A stretch of 64,000 bases of DNA, from contig WLWP01000001.1 in NCBI GenBank assembly GCA_012103505.1, forward strand, positions 1,302,001 through 1,366,000, read 5' to 3'. The notes beneath the pieces were generated by a model. It had not been told where the DNA came from and made no database searches. It saw only the letters and a program-made list of their open reading frames with translations. The stretch is from Pseudomonadales bacterium (lineage in GTDB: Bacteria > Pseudomonadota > Gammaproteobacteria > Pseudomonadales > Azotimanducaceae). This document shows positions 53,575 through 62,034 of the stretch, one piece after another. How positions within the stretch are numbered: position 1 is the stretch's first letter; every line of letters begins with the position of its first letter. The translations under genes were made by a program, and so were the position numbers.

Positions 53575-54819
53575 TTAGCTGCCACTGGTTGGGATCTCGT
53601 TAAATGGGATCCCCTTATCAGCACGAAGGTCCTCTGGTAGACCCAACACTCTTTCACCGATGATATTGCGCAAAATTTGATCGGTCCCGCCTTCAATGCG
53701 CACTGCCGGTGACCGCATCAACATAGCTTGAAATCGACCCGCGCCTTCCGCAACTTCAGGATCGACTAGCGCTCCGCCTTGGCCTTGCAGGTCGATGGCA
53801 AATTTCGCGATATCTTGCATCATATTACCGGCCACGAGCTTGCCGATAGAGTTTTCGGGACCAGGCATATCACCTTTTGATAGGGTTGTGATCATGCGAT
53901 TGGCGTTGTTCTTCAAACCGGATGCCTTCACATACCAGTCTGCCAACCTAGCTTGAACATTTGCATCATCTATTGCGGGTTCACCTCTTAACTTCAACTT
54001 AGATGCGAGTTCGTGAATTTCCGGGAAACCTGTCGTGATACCGCCACCAATCGCCATGCGCTCATTCATCAACGTGGTGATGGAAACCCGCCAACCCTCG
54101 CCGACTTCACCAAGTCGCTGATCATCAGGGATGCGCACATTATCAAAATAGACCTCATTGAACTCACTGTTGCCGGTGGCTTGTTTGATAGGGACTACGC
54201 TGACGCCTGGGGACTTCATGTCGATGAAAAACATCGTCAATCCCTTATGTTTGGCGACCTCAGGGTCACTTCGTGTGATCAGGATCCCGTAATCAGAATG
54301 TTGGGCTCCAGATGTCCAGATCTTCTGCCCATTGATAACCCACTCATCGCCATCTTTTTGTGCTCGCGTCCGCAGACCGGCGAGATCTGAGCCGCCATGT
54401 GGCTCCGAAAACATCTGACACCAGACTTCTTCACCACTGGCAAGTTTAGGTAGATACCGTGCCTTATGCTCCTCGCCTGCATACGCCATCATGGTTGGAG
54501 CACACATGCCTTGGCCGATGATGAAAGTACCTGATAGCTTGCTGTAGATACCTTCTTCCTGTCCCCAGATAACGTTTTCAATCGGTGTCGCGCCGCGACC
54601 ACCGTATTCCTGCGGCCACAGAAGACACGCCCACCCATTGTCGGCCTTGGCTTTCTGCCACTTCTTAGCCTCTTCGAGAGTGTTATAGGCGCCCGTGTTG
54701 GTGTTACCGAAGCCACTTTTCTGCAGTGACTCTTGTAGGTATTGAGGCGCATGCTCGTCGATAAACGCTCGTACTTCAGCACGGAACGCAGCCTCTTCTT
54801 TCGTATCACTAAAATCCAT
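53575..54819 (-). CDS. Acyl-CoA dehydrogenase, catalytic (Glu-bearing) subunit
   Basis: The 414-residue protein has MDFSDTKEEAAFRAEVRAFI, WCQMFSEPHGGSDLAGLRTRA, KIWTSGAQHSDYGILITRS and the end RIEGGTDQILRNIIGERVLG, where the Glu of IEGG is the catalytic base. The ATG at 54819 has an agagga Shine-Dalgarno. The neighbouring gene encodes a second ACAD lacking this Glu, so the two probably make an alpha2beta2 enzyme as in cholesterol side-chain degradation. Confidence 0.93.
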   Translation of the reverse strand: MDFSDTKEEAAFRAEVRAFIDEHAPQYLQESLQKSGFGNTNTGAYNTLEEAKKWQKAKADNGWACLLWPQEYGGRGATPIENVIWGQEEGIYSKLSGTFIIGQGMCAPTMMAYAGEEHKARYLPKLASGEEVWCQMFSEPHGGSDLAGLRTRAQKDGDEWVINGQKIWTSGAQHSDYGILITRSDPEVAKHKGLTMFFIDMKSPGVSVVPIKQATGNSEFNEVYFDNVRIPDDQRLGEVGEGWRVSITTLMNERMAIGGGITTGFPEIHELASKLKLRGEPAIDDANVQARLADWYVKASGLKNNANRMITTLSKGDMPGPENSIGKLVAGNMMQDIAKFAIDLQGQGGALVDPEVAEGAGRFQAMLMRSPAVRIEGGTDQILRNIIGERVLGLPEDLRADKGIPFNEIPTSGS

Positions 54820-54842
54820 AACTAATCCTCTATTTCCCTGGT

Positions 54843-55940
54843 TTAGGCTGCATCTGGTAACGCGCGAACAAGCTTTTCTTCCCACTCGCTCAAAGCACCA
54901 AGCTCTAGAGCCATATAGTTCGCTCGGCGATAGTAGAGATGGCAATCAAATTCCCAGGTAAATCCCATCCCGCCGTGGACCTGAATGTTATCCCGTGCGC
55001 ACAATTGTGATGCTTGGGTTGATCCAACTCGCGCAGTTGCTGCTGCTAACGCCAAATCAGGCGCATCGTTTTCCAGTGCCCACGCGGCGTAGTAACAATT
55101 GTTTTCGGCGAGCTTCATCGCGACATACATATCGGCCAACATGTGCTTAATAGCCTGGAAAGAACCGATCGCTCGACCAAAGGCAAAACGCTCGTGCGCA
55201 TATGCGACCCCCATGTTCAACGCACTTTGGGCCAACCCTAACTGTTCGAAGGCATACAAAACCGCTGCACGCGCCTGTAACGCTTCCAAGGCAGTCCAAT
55301 CGGTGTTCGCTAACGGAGTGCAGGGTGCAGCGTCGAATTGGACTTCCGCAGTGTCTCGTGTCAAATCCACGCTATCGACAGCTCTGGCTATAACACCCGT
55401 CCCTGTCTCAACCAAATACAACCCAACAACATCATTTTCTGTTGCAACCACAACAAAAAGGTTCGCCAAATTACCGTCGGAGACGATGATCTTTGTACCC
55501 GTTAAAAGTCCATCGTGCACCGTTGTGGCAACGTCTGATGCTCGCAACTGTGAAAGGGATTCCGCCGCGGCAAGAGCGCCTCTAGTCTCGCCAGTAGCAA
55601 TTTTCGGTAGCCACTGCGCTTTCTGTGCCTCGCTGCCAAACTGAAGGAGTGCTTCGGTCAGCAGATAAACAGTCGATCCAAAGGGTATGGCCGCCAAGTG
55701 CGCCCCAACCTGCTGCGCAACTAAACAAAGCTCCAGGTAGCCCGCACCCGTACCGCCATACTGCTCGGGTATTGCCGTGCCGAGGAGGCCCATATCAGCC
55801 AAACCCTGCCAAACGCCTGGACTAAATTTGGTATCGCCGTCGAGGGCTTCCCGGACAACACTTGGATTGGAATTTTCATCCAGAAAACGTTGGACTTGGT
55901 CTGCCAACAATTTCTGATCATCTGAGAAATCGAAATTCAT
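54843..55940 (-). CDS. Acyl-CoA dehydrogenase, partner subunit lacking the catalytic Glu
   Basis: The 365-residue ACAD has MNFDFSDDQKLLADQVQRFL, LLGTAIPEQYGGTGAGYLEL, HERFAFGRAIGSFQAIKHML and QVHGGMGFTWEFDCHLYYRR. The C-terminal position that should hold the base reads ANYMALELGALSEW, with no EGT-type motif. It starts at the ATG at 55940 after gaagaggaaa and lies 23 bp upstream of the Glu-bearing ACAD on the same strand. It looks like the FAD- or CoA-binding partner of a heterotetramer. Confidence 0.9.
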   Translation of the reverse strand: MNFDFSDDQKLLADQVQRFLDENSNPSVVREALDGDTKFSPGVWQGLADMGLLGTAIPEQYGGTGAGYLELCLVAQQVGAHLAAIPFGSTVYLLTEALLQFGSEAQKAQWLPKIATGETRGALAAAESLSQLRASDVATTVHDGLLTGTKIIVSDGNLANLFVVVATENDVVGLYLVETGTGVIARAVDSVDLTRDTAEVQFDAAPCTPLANTDWTALEALQARAAVLYAFEQLGLAQSALNMGVAYAHERFAFGRAIGSFQAIKHMLADMYVAMKLAENNCYYAAWALENDAPDLALAAATARVGSTQASQLCARDNIQVHGGMGFTWEFDCHLYYRRANYMALELGALSEWEEKLVRALPDAA

Positions 55941-56031
55941 TTTTTCCTCTTCTTTTTCTACTTCATTGCAGGTTGGATAGATTGCAGGCACATTAAATCC
56001 AATTTTCTCATGCATCACCAGGAAGAGTCTC

Positions 56032-57006
56032 ATGACCACGTCATCACTATTTCCCAATATTTCAAATCGTCGAGTCGCGACCAATGGCATAGAGCTCAAT
56101 ATCGCTGAACAGGGTCAGGGTCCGCTTGTACTCATGTGCCACGGTTTCCCCGAGTCCTGGTATTCCTGGCGGCATCAGTTCGCTGCTTTAGCTGGCGCGG
56201 GTTTTCACGCCGTGGCCCCTGATATGCGCGGTTATGGCGATTCAGACAAACCCCATGAAGCGAACGCCTACAACCAAGTCGAAGTCGTGAATGACGTCAT
56301 CGGTCTCATACCTGCGCTGGGATATGAGACAGCAATCGTGCTGGGGCATGACTGGGGCGGACCAACAGCATGGGGTGCTGCACTCCATCACCCGGACAAG
56401 GTCACAGCAGTAGGAGTTTTGTCAGTACCCTTTAGCCCGCGAGCGCCTACGCCGCCGCTCGATACGCTTAGGACAGTTTTCAAGGATCGCTTTTTCTATC
56501 AACTCTATTTTCAGGCTGAAGGCGTCGCTGAGGCAGAACTTGAAGCTGACGTGCGACTGGCATTGATCAAGTTCTATCACATGGCAAGCGGAGAGATGGA
56601 TGTAAGCACATTGATGCCAGACAAACCCGCGGATGCAGACCTTTTGCCAGACTTAGTGCTACCTGACCAGCTGGGTGCTTGGATATCGGATGCAGATCTA
56701 GATTTTTATGTCGGCGAATTCGCGCGCAGCGGATTTCGAGGACCCTTGAACTACTATCGAAACCACAATCTAACCTGGGAACTCACAGCCGGTGCCCCAA
56801 CAACGATTACGCAGCCCGCTCTGTTCGTAGCCGGTGACAAAGACGGCGTCATCGCGATGGCCGGTCCAGCTCTGGAAAACATGCCAAATCACGTAACAGA
56901 CCTGAGGACCAATGCCCTAATTCCCGGCATAGGCCATTGGACACAACAAGAAGCGCCTGAGGCAGTCAACGACTACCTCTTGAAGTTCTTAAGCGAAGTG
57001 AGTTAG
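56032..57006 (+). CDS. Epoxide-hydrolase-like alpha/beta hydrolase
   Basis: The 324-residue protein has HGFPESWYSW (37-46, oxyanion hole), nucleophile Asp107 in GHDWGGPTAW and His302 in GIGHWTQQEAPE, the soluble epoxide hydrolase pattern. The cap region has LYFQAEGVAEAEL with a tyrosine. It would open an epoxide to a diol. It is divergent from the ACAD operon, and its stop overlaps that of the convergent SDR (57003-57006). Confidence 0.92.
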   Translation: MTTSSLFPNISNRRVATNGIELNIAEQGQGPLVLMCHGFPESWYSWRHQFAALAGAGFHAVAPDMRGYGDSDKPHEANAYNQVEVVNDVIGLIPALGYETAIVLGHDWGGPTAWGAALHHPDKVTAVGVLSVPFSPRAPTPPLDTLRTVFKDRFFYQLYFQAEGVAEAELEADVRLALIKFYHMASGEMDVSTLMPDKPADADLLPDLVLPDQLGAWISDADLDFYVGEFARSGFRGPLNYYRNHNLTWELTAGAPTTITQPALFVAGDKDGVIAMAGPALENMPNHVTDLRTNALIPGIGHWTQQEAPEAVNDYLLKFLSEVS

Positions 57007-57767
57007 CGCGGTGCGAACCGTTGCCCGGCATCTACACGAACGGTAGACCCATTCATCATCGCGCATTCGTAAATGGCTATCGCCATCGTCGCATATTCGT
57101 GCGGCATACCCATGCGTTTAGGAAATGCTGCATCCTTGGTCAGATTTAACGCACCTTGTTCAGGGATGCCAGCCGTGAGACCTGTATCAAACAAACTGGG
57201 CGCGATTGTCATACAGCGAATTCCGTGGGTGCCAAGATCGCGCGCCATCGTTAACGTCATGGCGGCTATTCCACCTTTTGCTGCAGTATAAGCAACCTGC
57301 CCAATCTGACCTTCAAACGCCGCGATCGACGCTGTGTTGATCATCACTCCTCGCTCGCCAACATCGTTTGGGTCGTTTTTGATCATGTGCTCGGCAATCA
57401 AACCGTTAATGTTGAACGAAGCAATAAGATTGAGGTCGATGATTCTCCTAAAGTCATCGAGTGAGTGTCGCGTACCGTCTTTTTGGACAGTTCTTTGTGC
57501 CACGCCGCCACCGGCTGTGTTCACGGAAAATTGAACGCTGCCAAGCTTGTCTACCGCTTCATCGATCACTGTGGCCATGCCATCATAATCCATCACATTA
57601 CACGGCAAAAAGCTGCCGCCCAATTCGGACGCTACTTCCGCCCCGTTAGACTTTTCGAGATCGAGAATGATCACGTTACCGCCCTTCTCGACAAACTGTT
57701 CCGCCGTGGCCCGACACATACCAGATGCACCGCCAACAAATATTGCATTTGCGCCCGAGATTTCCAT
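57003..57767 (-). CDS. Short-chain dehydrogenase/reductase with an altered cofactor loop
   Basis: The 254-residue SDR resembles type II 3-hydroxyacyl-CoA dehydrogenases: GANAIFVGGASGMCRATAEQF, then NVIILDLEKSNGAEVASEL, VNTAGGG, the Ser/Tyr/Lys set (NTASIAAFEGQIGQVAYTAAK) and GSTVRVDAGQRFAPR. The cofactor motif reads GGASGMC, so the last Gly of the TGxxxGxG pattern is Cys; binding may still work but is unusual. An array of three 17-bp repeats lies directly upstream on its own strand (57783-57833). Confidence 0.9.
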   Translation of the reverse strand: MEISGANAIFVGGASGMCRATAEQFVEKGGNVIILDLEKSNGAEVASELGGSFLPCNVMDYDGMATVIDEAVDKLGSVQFSVNTAGGGVAQRTVQKDGTRHSLDDFRRIIDLNLIASFNINGLIAEHMIKNDPNDVGERGVMINTASIAAFEGQIGQVAYTAAKGGIAAMTLTMARDLGTHGIRCMTIAPSLFDTGLTAGIPEQGALNLTKDAAFPKRMGMPHEYATMAIAIYECAMMNGSTVRVDAGQRFAPR

Positions 57768-57782
57768 AATTCCCCTTATGTA

Positions 57783-57833
57783 GTTTTGACTAAATGGTCG
57801 TTTTGATTAAATAGTTGTTTTGATTAAATAGTC
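57783..57833. repeat. Three tandem 17-bp AT-rich repeats
   Basis: gttttgactaaatggtc, gttttgattaaatagtt and gttttgattaaatagtc follow one another without gaps. On the minus strand, where the SDR gene starts 16 bp further on, each unit contains tttaatcaaa or a close variant. The array begins directly after the stop codon of the limonene-epoxide-hydrolase-like gene, on the same strand. It may be a binding-site array that controls the SDR. Confidence 0.8.
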
Positions 57834-58199
57834 TTAAGAGATCTGGCTAGTGAAGCTCGCCAGATCAAAGTAGTCGCGCCAAGCCAAAATCTTGCCGTCG
57901 ATAATTTCCATAGTCCCCATTACCGGCAACGACAAGTTTTTGCCGTCTCCCATCACGAAGTTGTCAATTCGCTCAGTAAGGACCATGTTGCCATTCTCTG
58001 CGATATTCAGAACTTCCCAATCAACACTCTGTGGCTGCATGCCGCGAATCATTTGCATAGCCTCAGCTTTACCATTCAAAGGCGCCATAGGAATGTTGTG
58101 ATAGACCACATCATCTGCAAAGAGATTTTCGATGCCATCCCAATTCATATCGTTCCATGCCTTTATAAAAGCCATCACAATCTCAGAGTTAGTGCTCAT
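57834..58199 (-). CDS. Limonene-1,2-epoxide-hydrolase-like protein
   Basis: The 121-residue NTF2-fold protein carries the limonene-1,2-epoxide hydrolase residues: Tyr33 and Asn35 in VVYHNIP, Arg77 and Asp79 in LTERIDNF, and Asp109 in AWRDYFD. In the Rhodococcus enzyme Asp-Arg-Asp position the water with Tyr and Asn. The full set is present here. It hydrolyses epoxides by direct water attack, unlike the alpha/beta hydrolase type at 56032. Confidence 0.88.
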   Translation of the reverse strand: MSTNSEIVMAFIKAWNDMNWDGIENLFADDVVYHNIPMAPLNGKAEAMQMIRGMQPQSVDWEVLNIAENGNMVLTERIDNFVMGDGKNLSLPVMGTMEIIDGKILAWRDYFDLASFTSQIS

Positions 58200-58395
58200 C
58201 GGACCTTCCTGTGTTGAAATCTTGTGTTGTATAGAGCGAAACGTTAACGGTTTACCTTCAAGAATGCGATATGTGTCATTAGCGCGAACGAAATCTCGAA
58301 GAAGGTGATCTCGAGCAAATACATCTAAGTGCTGCCGTCCTTCTCATAACTCGATCGCTGTGCAACACTTGAATGACCAAATCACTTTTCAGGAT

Positions 58396-58860
58396 ATGTC
58401 CATGCGTGCATTGATCGCTGCGTTCTTATTGCTTACCACTAGTTCTACTTTTGCAGCTGGGGTAGACGATCTTAGTTTCTTGAAAGGTCGGTGGTCTGGG
58501 GCCTTAGGACCAGCGACGTTAGAAGAGACCTGGAATGATCCTAAGGCTGGAACAATGGTCGCAGTCGTTAGAATGTCCAGTCCAGAAGGCACCGTGTTCG
58601 TCGAACTCATTATCATCACAGAGGAAGACGATTCCCTGGTACTGCGTCTGCAACAGTTCTCCCCCGCTTATGAAAAGCTCATGGATACACATACGATGGT
58701 GATGGCGGATATCTCTGACAACTCTGTCTCTTTCACATCTGACAGCGAAACCTCGCTGACTAAACTCTCGTACACACGTGTGAGCGAAACCGAGTTCACC
58801 ATAAGTGGCGAAGGTCCTCAGGGTCCGTTTACAGCGCCTCTACAGGCAGTCGCCGAGTAG
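58396..58860 (+). CDS. Secreted DUF6265-like protein
   Basis: From the ATG at 58396 the protein has a signal peptide (SMRALIAAFLLLTTSSTFAA) and a domain with LSFLKGRWSGALGPATLEETW, VAVVRMSSPEGTVFVELIII and LVLRLQQFSPAYEKL. This is the DUF6265 pattern (lipocalin-like beta barrel, W-x-G near the start). The function is unknown. The hairpin at 58873-58904 lies 12 bp after its stop. Confidence 0.8.
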   Translation: MSMRALIAAFLLLTTSSTFAAGVDDLSFLKGRWSGALGPATLEETWNDPKAGTMVAVVRMSSPEGTVFVELIIITEEDDSLVLRLQQFSPAYEKLMDTHTMVMADISDNSVSFTSDSETSLTKLSYTRVSETEFTISGEGPQGPFTAPLQAVAE

Positions 58861-58872
58861 CTATGCACACAA

Positions 58873-58904
58873 CAAGGTACTAGGGGTTTAACCCTAGTAC
58901 CTTG
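58873..58904. terminator. 13-bp perfect hairpin between convergent genes
   Basis: caaggtactaggg (58873-58885) pairs without mismatch with ccctagtaccttg (58892-58904) around the loop gtttaa. It lies after the plus-strand stop at 58860 and includes the final codons and stop of the minus-strand amidohydrolase (stop at 58880-58882). There is no T tract on either side, so it may be a bidirectional terminator of weak type or an mRNA 3'-end stabiliser. Confidence 0.65.
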
Positions 58905-59740
58905 AGCGCATTGTCACGCAGGAATTTCGGCCAAACTTCGTCTTTGAACGGTACACTTTCCATATCGGTCATGATTCGTTCAAGGGTTAGTCCCATGGGA
59001 AAGTAGCCCGCGTATAAAATCTTGTCCGCACCTCGCGTGTTGGCATAGTCAATAATTTCTTGTGGGTATTGCTTCGGAGCGAATGCAGAGGTTGAGTAGT
59101 ACAAGTTCGGCCATTTCAACATCAGCTTGACTGCTAAGTCTTGCCACGGCTCACAGCCGTGGCGGGTTACGAAAACAAGCTCAGGAAAGTCATACATTAC
59201 TTGGTCTATACGCGCGACTTCTTGGGGCCACATTGGGAACCGGGGGCCAGGCACACCCGCACAAGAGAAGATCGGGGTACCTAACTCCACGCACTTTGCG
59301 TATATCGGGTACATCTTTGCATCATCAATACCAACTTGCGGATTGTAGCCTGCGTTGAAGGCACCAAATGATCGTACGCCGAACTCTTCATACTGGCGCA
59401 CCATGTCTCGTATACCGTCCATGCCTTTGTTAGGGTCAACTGAGCCCTGACCGACAAATCGATCCGGATGGTCCTTAAGCGCTTTTCGTGAAACGTCTCC
59501 ACCCACACCGATTACGCCGATCTCAACACCATATTTATCCATCTCGTTCAGCGTGATCGCGATCGGATCTTTACTACCATAGATCTCCTTCGGGACTTGT
59601 TTGAACATGTATTCAACCGGAAAGTCGAATCCTTTCGATCCGTCTTTCAATTGGTCGCGAATAAAGTCATACATCGCAAAGTCGTCGGCCGGAAAGCCAA
59701 TCATGCAGTCAACCGCACCTATACCATCGGGTCTCGCCAT
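58880..59740 (-). CDS. Amidohydrolase_2-family protein
   Basis: The 286-residue protein starts at the ATG at 59740 with a strong ggaggag Shine-Dalgarno. It has AVDCMIGFPADDF (a weakened version of the DxH front), GQGSVDPNKGMDGIRDMV, LVFVTRHGCEPWQDL and ILYAGYFPMGLTLERI. It is shorter and more diverged than its neighbour at 59743, and the first metal motif lacks His, so it may be a non-catalytic or altered member. Last in a three-gene operon. Confidence 0.85.
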   Translation of the reverse strand: MARPDGIGAVDCMIGFPADDFAMYDFIRDQLKDGSKGFDFPVEYMFKQVPKEIYGSKDPIAITLNEMDKYGVEIGVIGVGGDVSRKALKDHPDRFVGQGSVDPNKGMDGIRDMVRQYEEFGVRSFGAFNAGYNPQVGIDDAKMYPIYAKCVELGTPIFSCAGVPGPRFPMWPQEVARIDQVMYDFPELVFVTRHGCEPWQDLAVKLMLKWPNLYYSTSAFAPKQYPQEIIDYANTRGADKILYAGYFPMGLTLERIMTDMESVPFKDEVWPKFLRDNALKVLGLNP

Positions 59741-59742
59741 CC

Positions 59743-60963
59743 TCACTCCTCCCTAAGCGCATTTTGAAACAAGTGACACATCGAATCACGGGGAATGTCT
59801 TCTCTCGATAAGGGCGATTCAATCTGTACCGGTGTAGGACCGAATTCCCTCGCAAGCGGCCGGAGCGCCTCCAAATCAAAGTTGTAAACGCTAGCCGCAT
59901 TTTCGCCTAGGAGCTTTCGTCGAACGCGATCTTCTATATCACCAAAGGTTAATCGCAAAGACTCGAGGTTGTAGGGAAACGTACCCTCGTAGTGTGGGTA
60001 ATCATTACCCCACATCAACTTATCTTCGCCAATGACATCGATCCCAGCCAAGTCAGCCAAACTGGGAAAACTCGCGCCATACCATATGTTGCGCCGGGCA
60101 TACTCGCTGGGTTTGTCCTTCAGCACCCACTCCATCCCTTCGTAATTCATCTCGCCAATTGCGCCTCGTTTGAAACCCATATGAATCCGGTCCATCTGGC
60201 GCAGAAGATCTGGTGCCCAAGCACAACCAGATTCGGTCAAAACATATTCCAAACGCGGAAACCGCTCGAACACCCCACTCATCAATAAGTGTCGGAACCC
60301 CGCCTGGCAATAGTAGGTCACCTCCGTTATCCAGATCGCTTCGGCGACTGGGCCTTCACCATAGGATGGAGAACCTTGACCAGAGTGTTGATTGATTACT
60401 AAATCATGGTCTTGGATTGCCGCAAACACTTTATCCCAAGCCGGATCGTAAAGTGGTTTTAGCCAACCACAGTCAGGCGGGATCAGTGGTAACAAGACGC
60501 CACCCCGAAGTCCCGCTTGCGCAATAAACTCGATGTCTTTGATCGCCTCGTCTAAGTCGTTGGGTAGTATTAGACCTATACCTGCGCGGCGCGCCGGATC
60601 TTCAGCACAAAAATCGACCAGCCAGCGGTTATGTGCGCGAATTCCAGCCAAACAACGCTCATACTCCTCAGGTTTTGGTGGTTGTGCGGTAACGATGCTC
60701 TTACGATAGAACGGCGGTACAGTGTTCGGAAAAACCACTTCGCCCACAACACCCTGACCATTCTGGTCTGCTGTTCGGATGTCTAGATCCCAGTTCCGCA
60801 TCTTTTTCGAACCATAGTGTTCTTGGGACGGGTTTTTATACCCTCCCCGCCAATCGTCGAAAGCTTGCTGATAGTCGCGGTCGAGATACTCTCGGTATTG
60901 GGCATGACTGCCACCCGCGTGCGTGTCTGCAGTAATCAATACGTAGGGTGATTCTTGTGACAT
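59743..60963 (-). CDS. Amidohydrolase_2-family metal-dependent hydrolase/decarboxylase
   Basis: The 406-residue protein has LITADTHAGGSHAQYREYLD with the metal motif DTH, LVINQHSGQGSPSYGEG, RLEYVLTESGCAWAPDLL and LMWGNDYPHYEGTFP. It matches the amidohydrolase-2 family that includes decarboxylases of ring acids. The stop of the upstream alpha/beta hydrolase overlaps its ATG (taATG sharing one A), so they are translationally coupled. Confidence 0.9.
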   Translation of the reverse strand: MSQESPYVLITADTHAGGSHAQYREYLDRDYQQAFDDWRGGYKNPSQEHYGSKKMRNWDLDIRTADQNGQGVVGEVVFPNTVPPFYRKSIVTAQPPKPEEYERCLAGIRAHNRWLVDFCAEDPARRAGIGLILPNDLDEAIKDIEFIAQAGLRGGVLLPLIPPDCGWLKPLYDPAWDKVFAAIQDHDLVINQHSGQGSPSYGEGPVAEAIWITEVTYYCQAGFRHLLMSGVFERFPRLEYVLTESGCAWAPDLLRQMDRIHMGFKRGAIGEMNYEGMEWVLKDKPSEYARRNIWYGASFPSLADLAGIDVIGEDKLMWGNDYPHYEGTFPYNLESLRLTFGDIEDRVRRKLLGENAASVYNFDLEALRPLAREFGPTPVQIESPLSREDIPRDSMCHLFQNALREE

Positions 60964-61955
60964 TATTTTTCCTCGTCTTTTTTGGCTTGGGTCAATTCCC
61001 AACGCCATACAAATTCTGGGACAGACTGATCATTGAGAAACGCTGTGATCATTTCGTTGACCGCTTCAGGTTGTTCTTGTTGTACCCAGTGCGAAACTCG
61101 CGGTAGATATCGAATTGTGAAATCTTTGACATAGTCTCCAGTACCGTAAGTCGTCTCCTTTTCGAGAGCCACGTCCTCTTCACCCCACACCATCAATGTT
61201 GGTGTCTCGATCGTAGGTAAGCCCAGGTCTTTCTGGCGCTTGGCACCGCCCCCGCTCACAAGCGCCCGGTAGTAGTTAATCATCGCTGTGAGCCCGCCAG
61301 GTTGCATCGCATTGGCGCGATAAACCTCGCCGACCTCGGTAGAGAAATTTTCTTTGTCCACGGCTGAACTCTGCATGACTTTCGCCATCGCTGCCCCATC
61401 GTCCTTGCCAAACAGGTACTCCGGCAATCGGGGAAGCTGAAAAAAGAACACGTACCATGACTTTTTGAGCTGCGACCAGCTAAAACGCTGGCCCATCGTT
61501 TGCGGGTGAGGCACGTTACAGATCACCAATTTTTGTAAAGGCCGGACCTTTCGGATGGCGAAATACCAAGCGATGACCGCGCCCCAATCATGAGCAATCA
61601 AGACGATTTCTTCAGCACCGCTCGCATCTATCAGCCCGGCGACATCTTGGAGCAAGTCTTCTAACGCATAGTTACCGACACCAACTGGGCGATCAGAACG
61701 CCCATAGCCCCGTAAGTTGGGTGCCCAAGCCATATAGCCCAAGTCGGCAAGCATCGGCAGCTGGAAGCGCCAGGAGAAGCTGTGCTCCGGGAATCCATGC
61801 AAGCAAAGTGCGAGTTTGCTGCTTTGTGGGTCACCAGCCGTATCCACTTCGAATTCAAGTCCATTAGCGGTAACAAACTGTGTCGTGATTCGAGCATCCC
61901 GCAGATGCACAGGAACCACCGAAGGTGCTCGCTCTGATGCCACTTTCTTGTTCAT
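60963..61955 (-). CDS. Alpha/beta hydrolase, epoxide-hydrolase/haloalkane-type
   Basis: The 330-residue protein has CLHGFPEHSFSWRFQ (oxyanion hole), nucleophile Asp123 in AHDWGAVIAWYF, an acid in PTLMVWGEEDVALEKETTY and a catalytic His in RVSHWVQQEQ. The Asp nucleophile separates it from esterases. The product is probably a diol or dehalogenated alcohol. It starts at the ATG at 61955 and is first in the operon with two amidohydrolases, a layout that suggests sequential hydrolysis. Confidence 0.9.
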   Translation of the reverse strand: MNKKVASERAPSVVPVHLRDARITTQFVTANGLEFEVDTAGDPQSSKLALCLHGFPEHSFSWRFQLPMLADLGYMAWAPNLRGYGRSDRPVGVGNYALEDLLQDVAGLIDASGAEEIVLIAHDWGAVIAWYFAIRKVRPLQKLVICNVPHPQTMGQRFSWSQLKKSWYVFFFQLPRLPEYLFGKDDGAAMAKVMQSSAVDKENFSTEVGEVYRANAMQPGGLTAMINYYRALVSGGGAKRQKDLGLPTIETPTLMVWGEEDVALEKETTYGTGDYVKDFTIRYLPRVSHWVQQEQPEAVNEMITAFLNDQSVPEFVWRWELTQAKKDEEK

Positions 61956-62034
61956 TCAACACGCACCATGTTTTGCTCCAGCCCACTTTTCTATACTCTT
62001 GAAGCTTACTCCTAAGCCAATATGTGTCGCTACT

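Noticed and set aside
61816..62034. N-terminal extension of the UGSC partner protein
   Set aside because: It lies antisense to the alpha/beta hydrolase gene and shows no conserved pattern; the GTG at 62035 is the sensible start.
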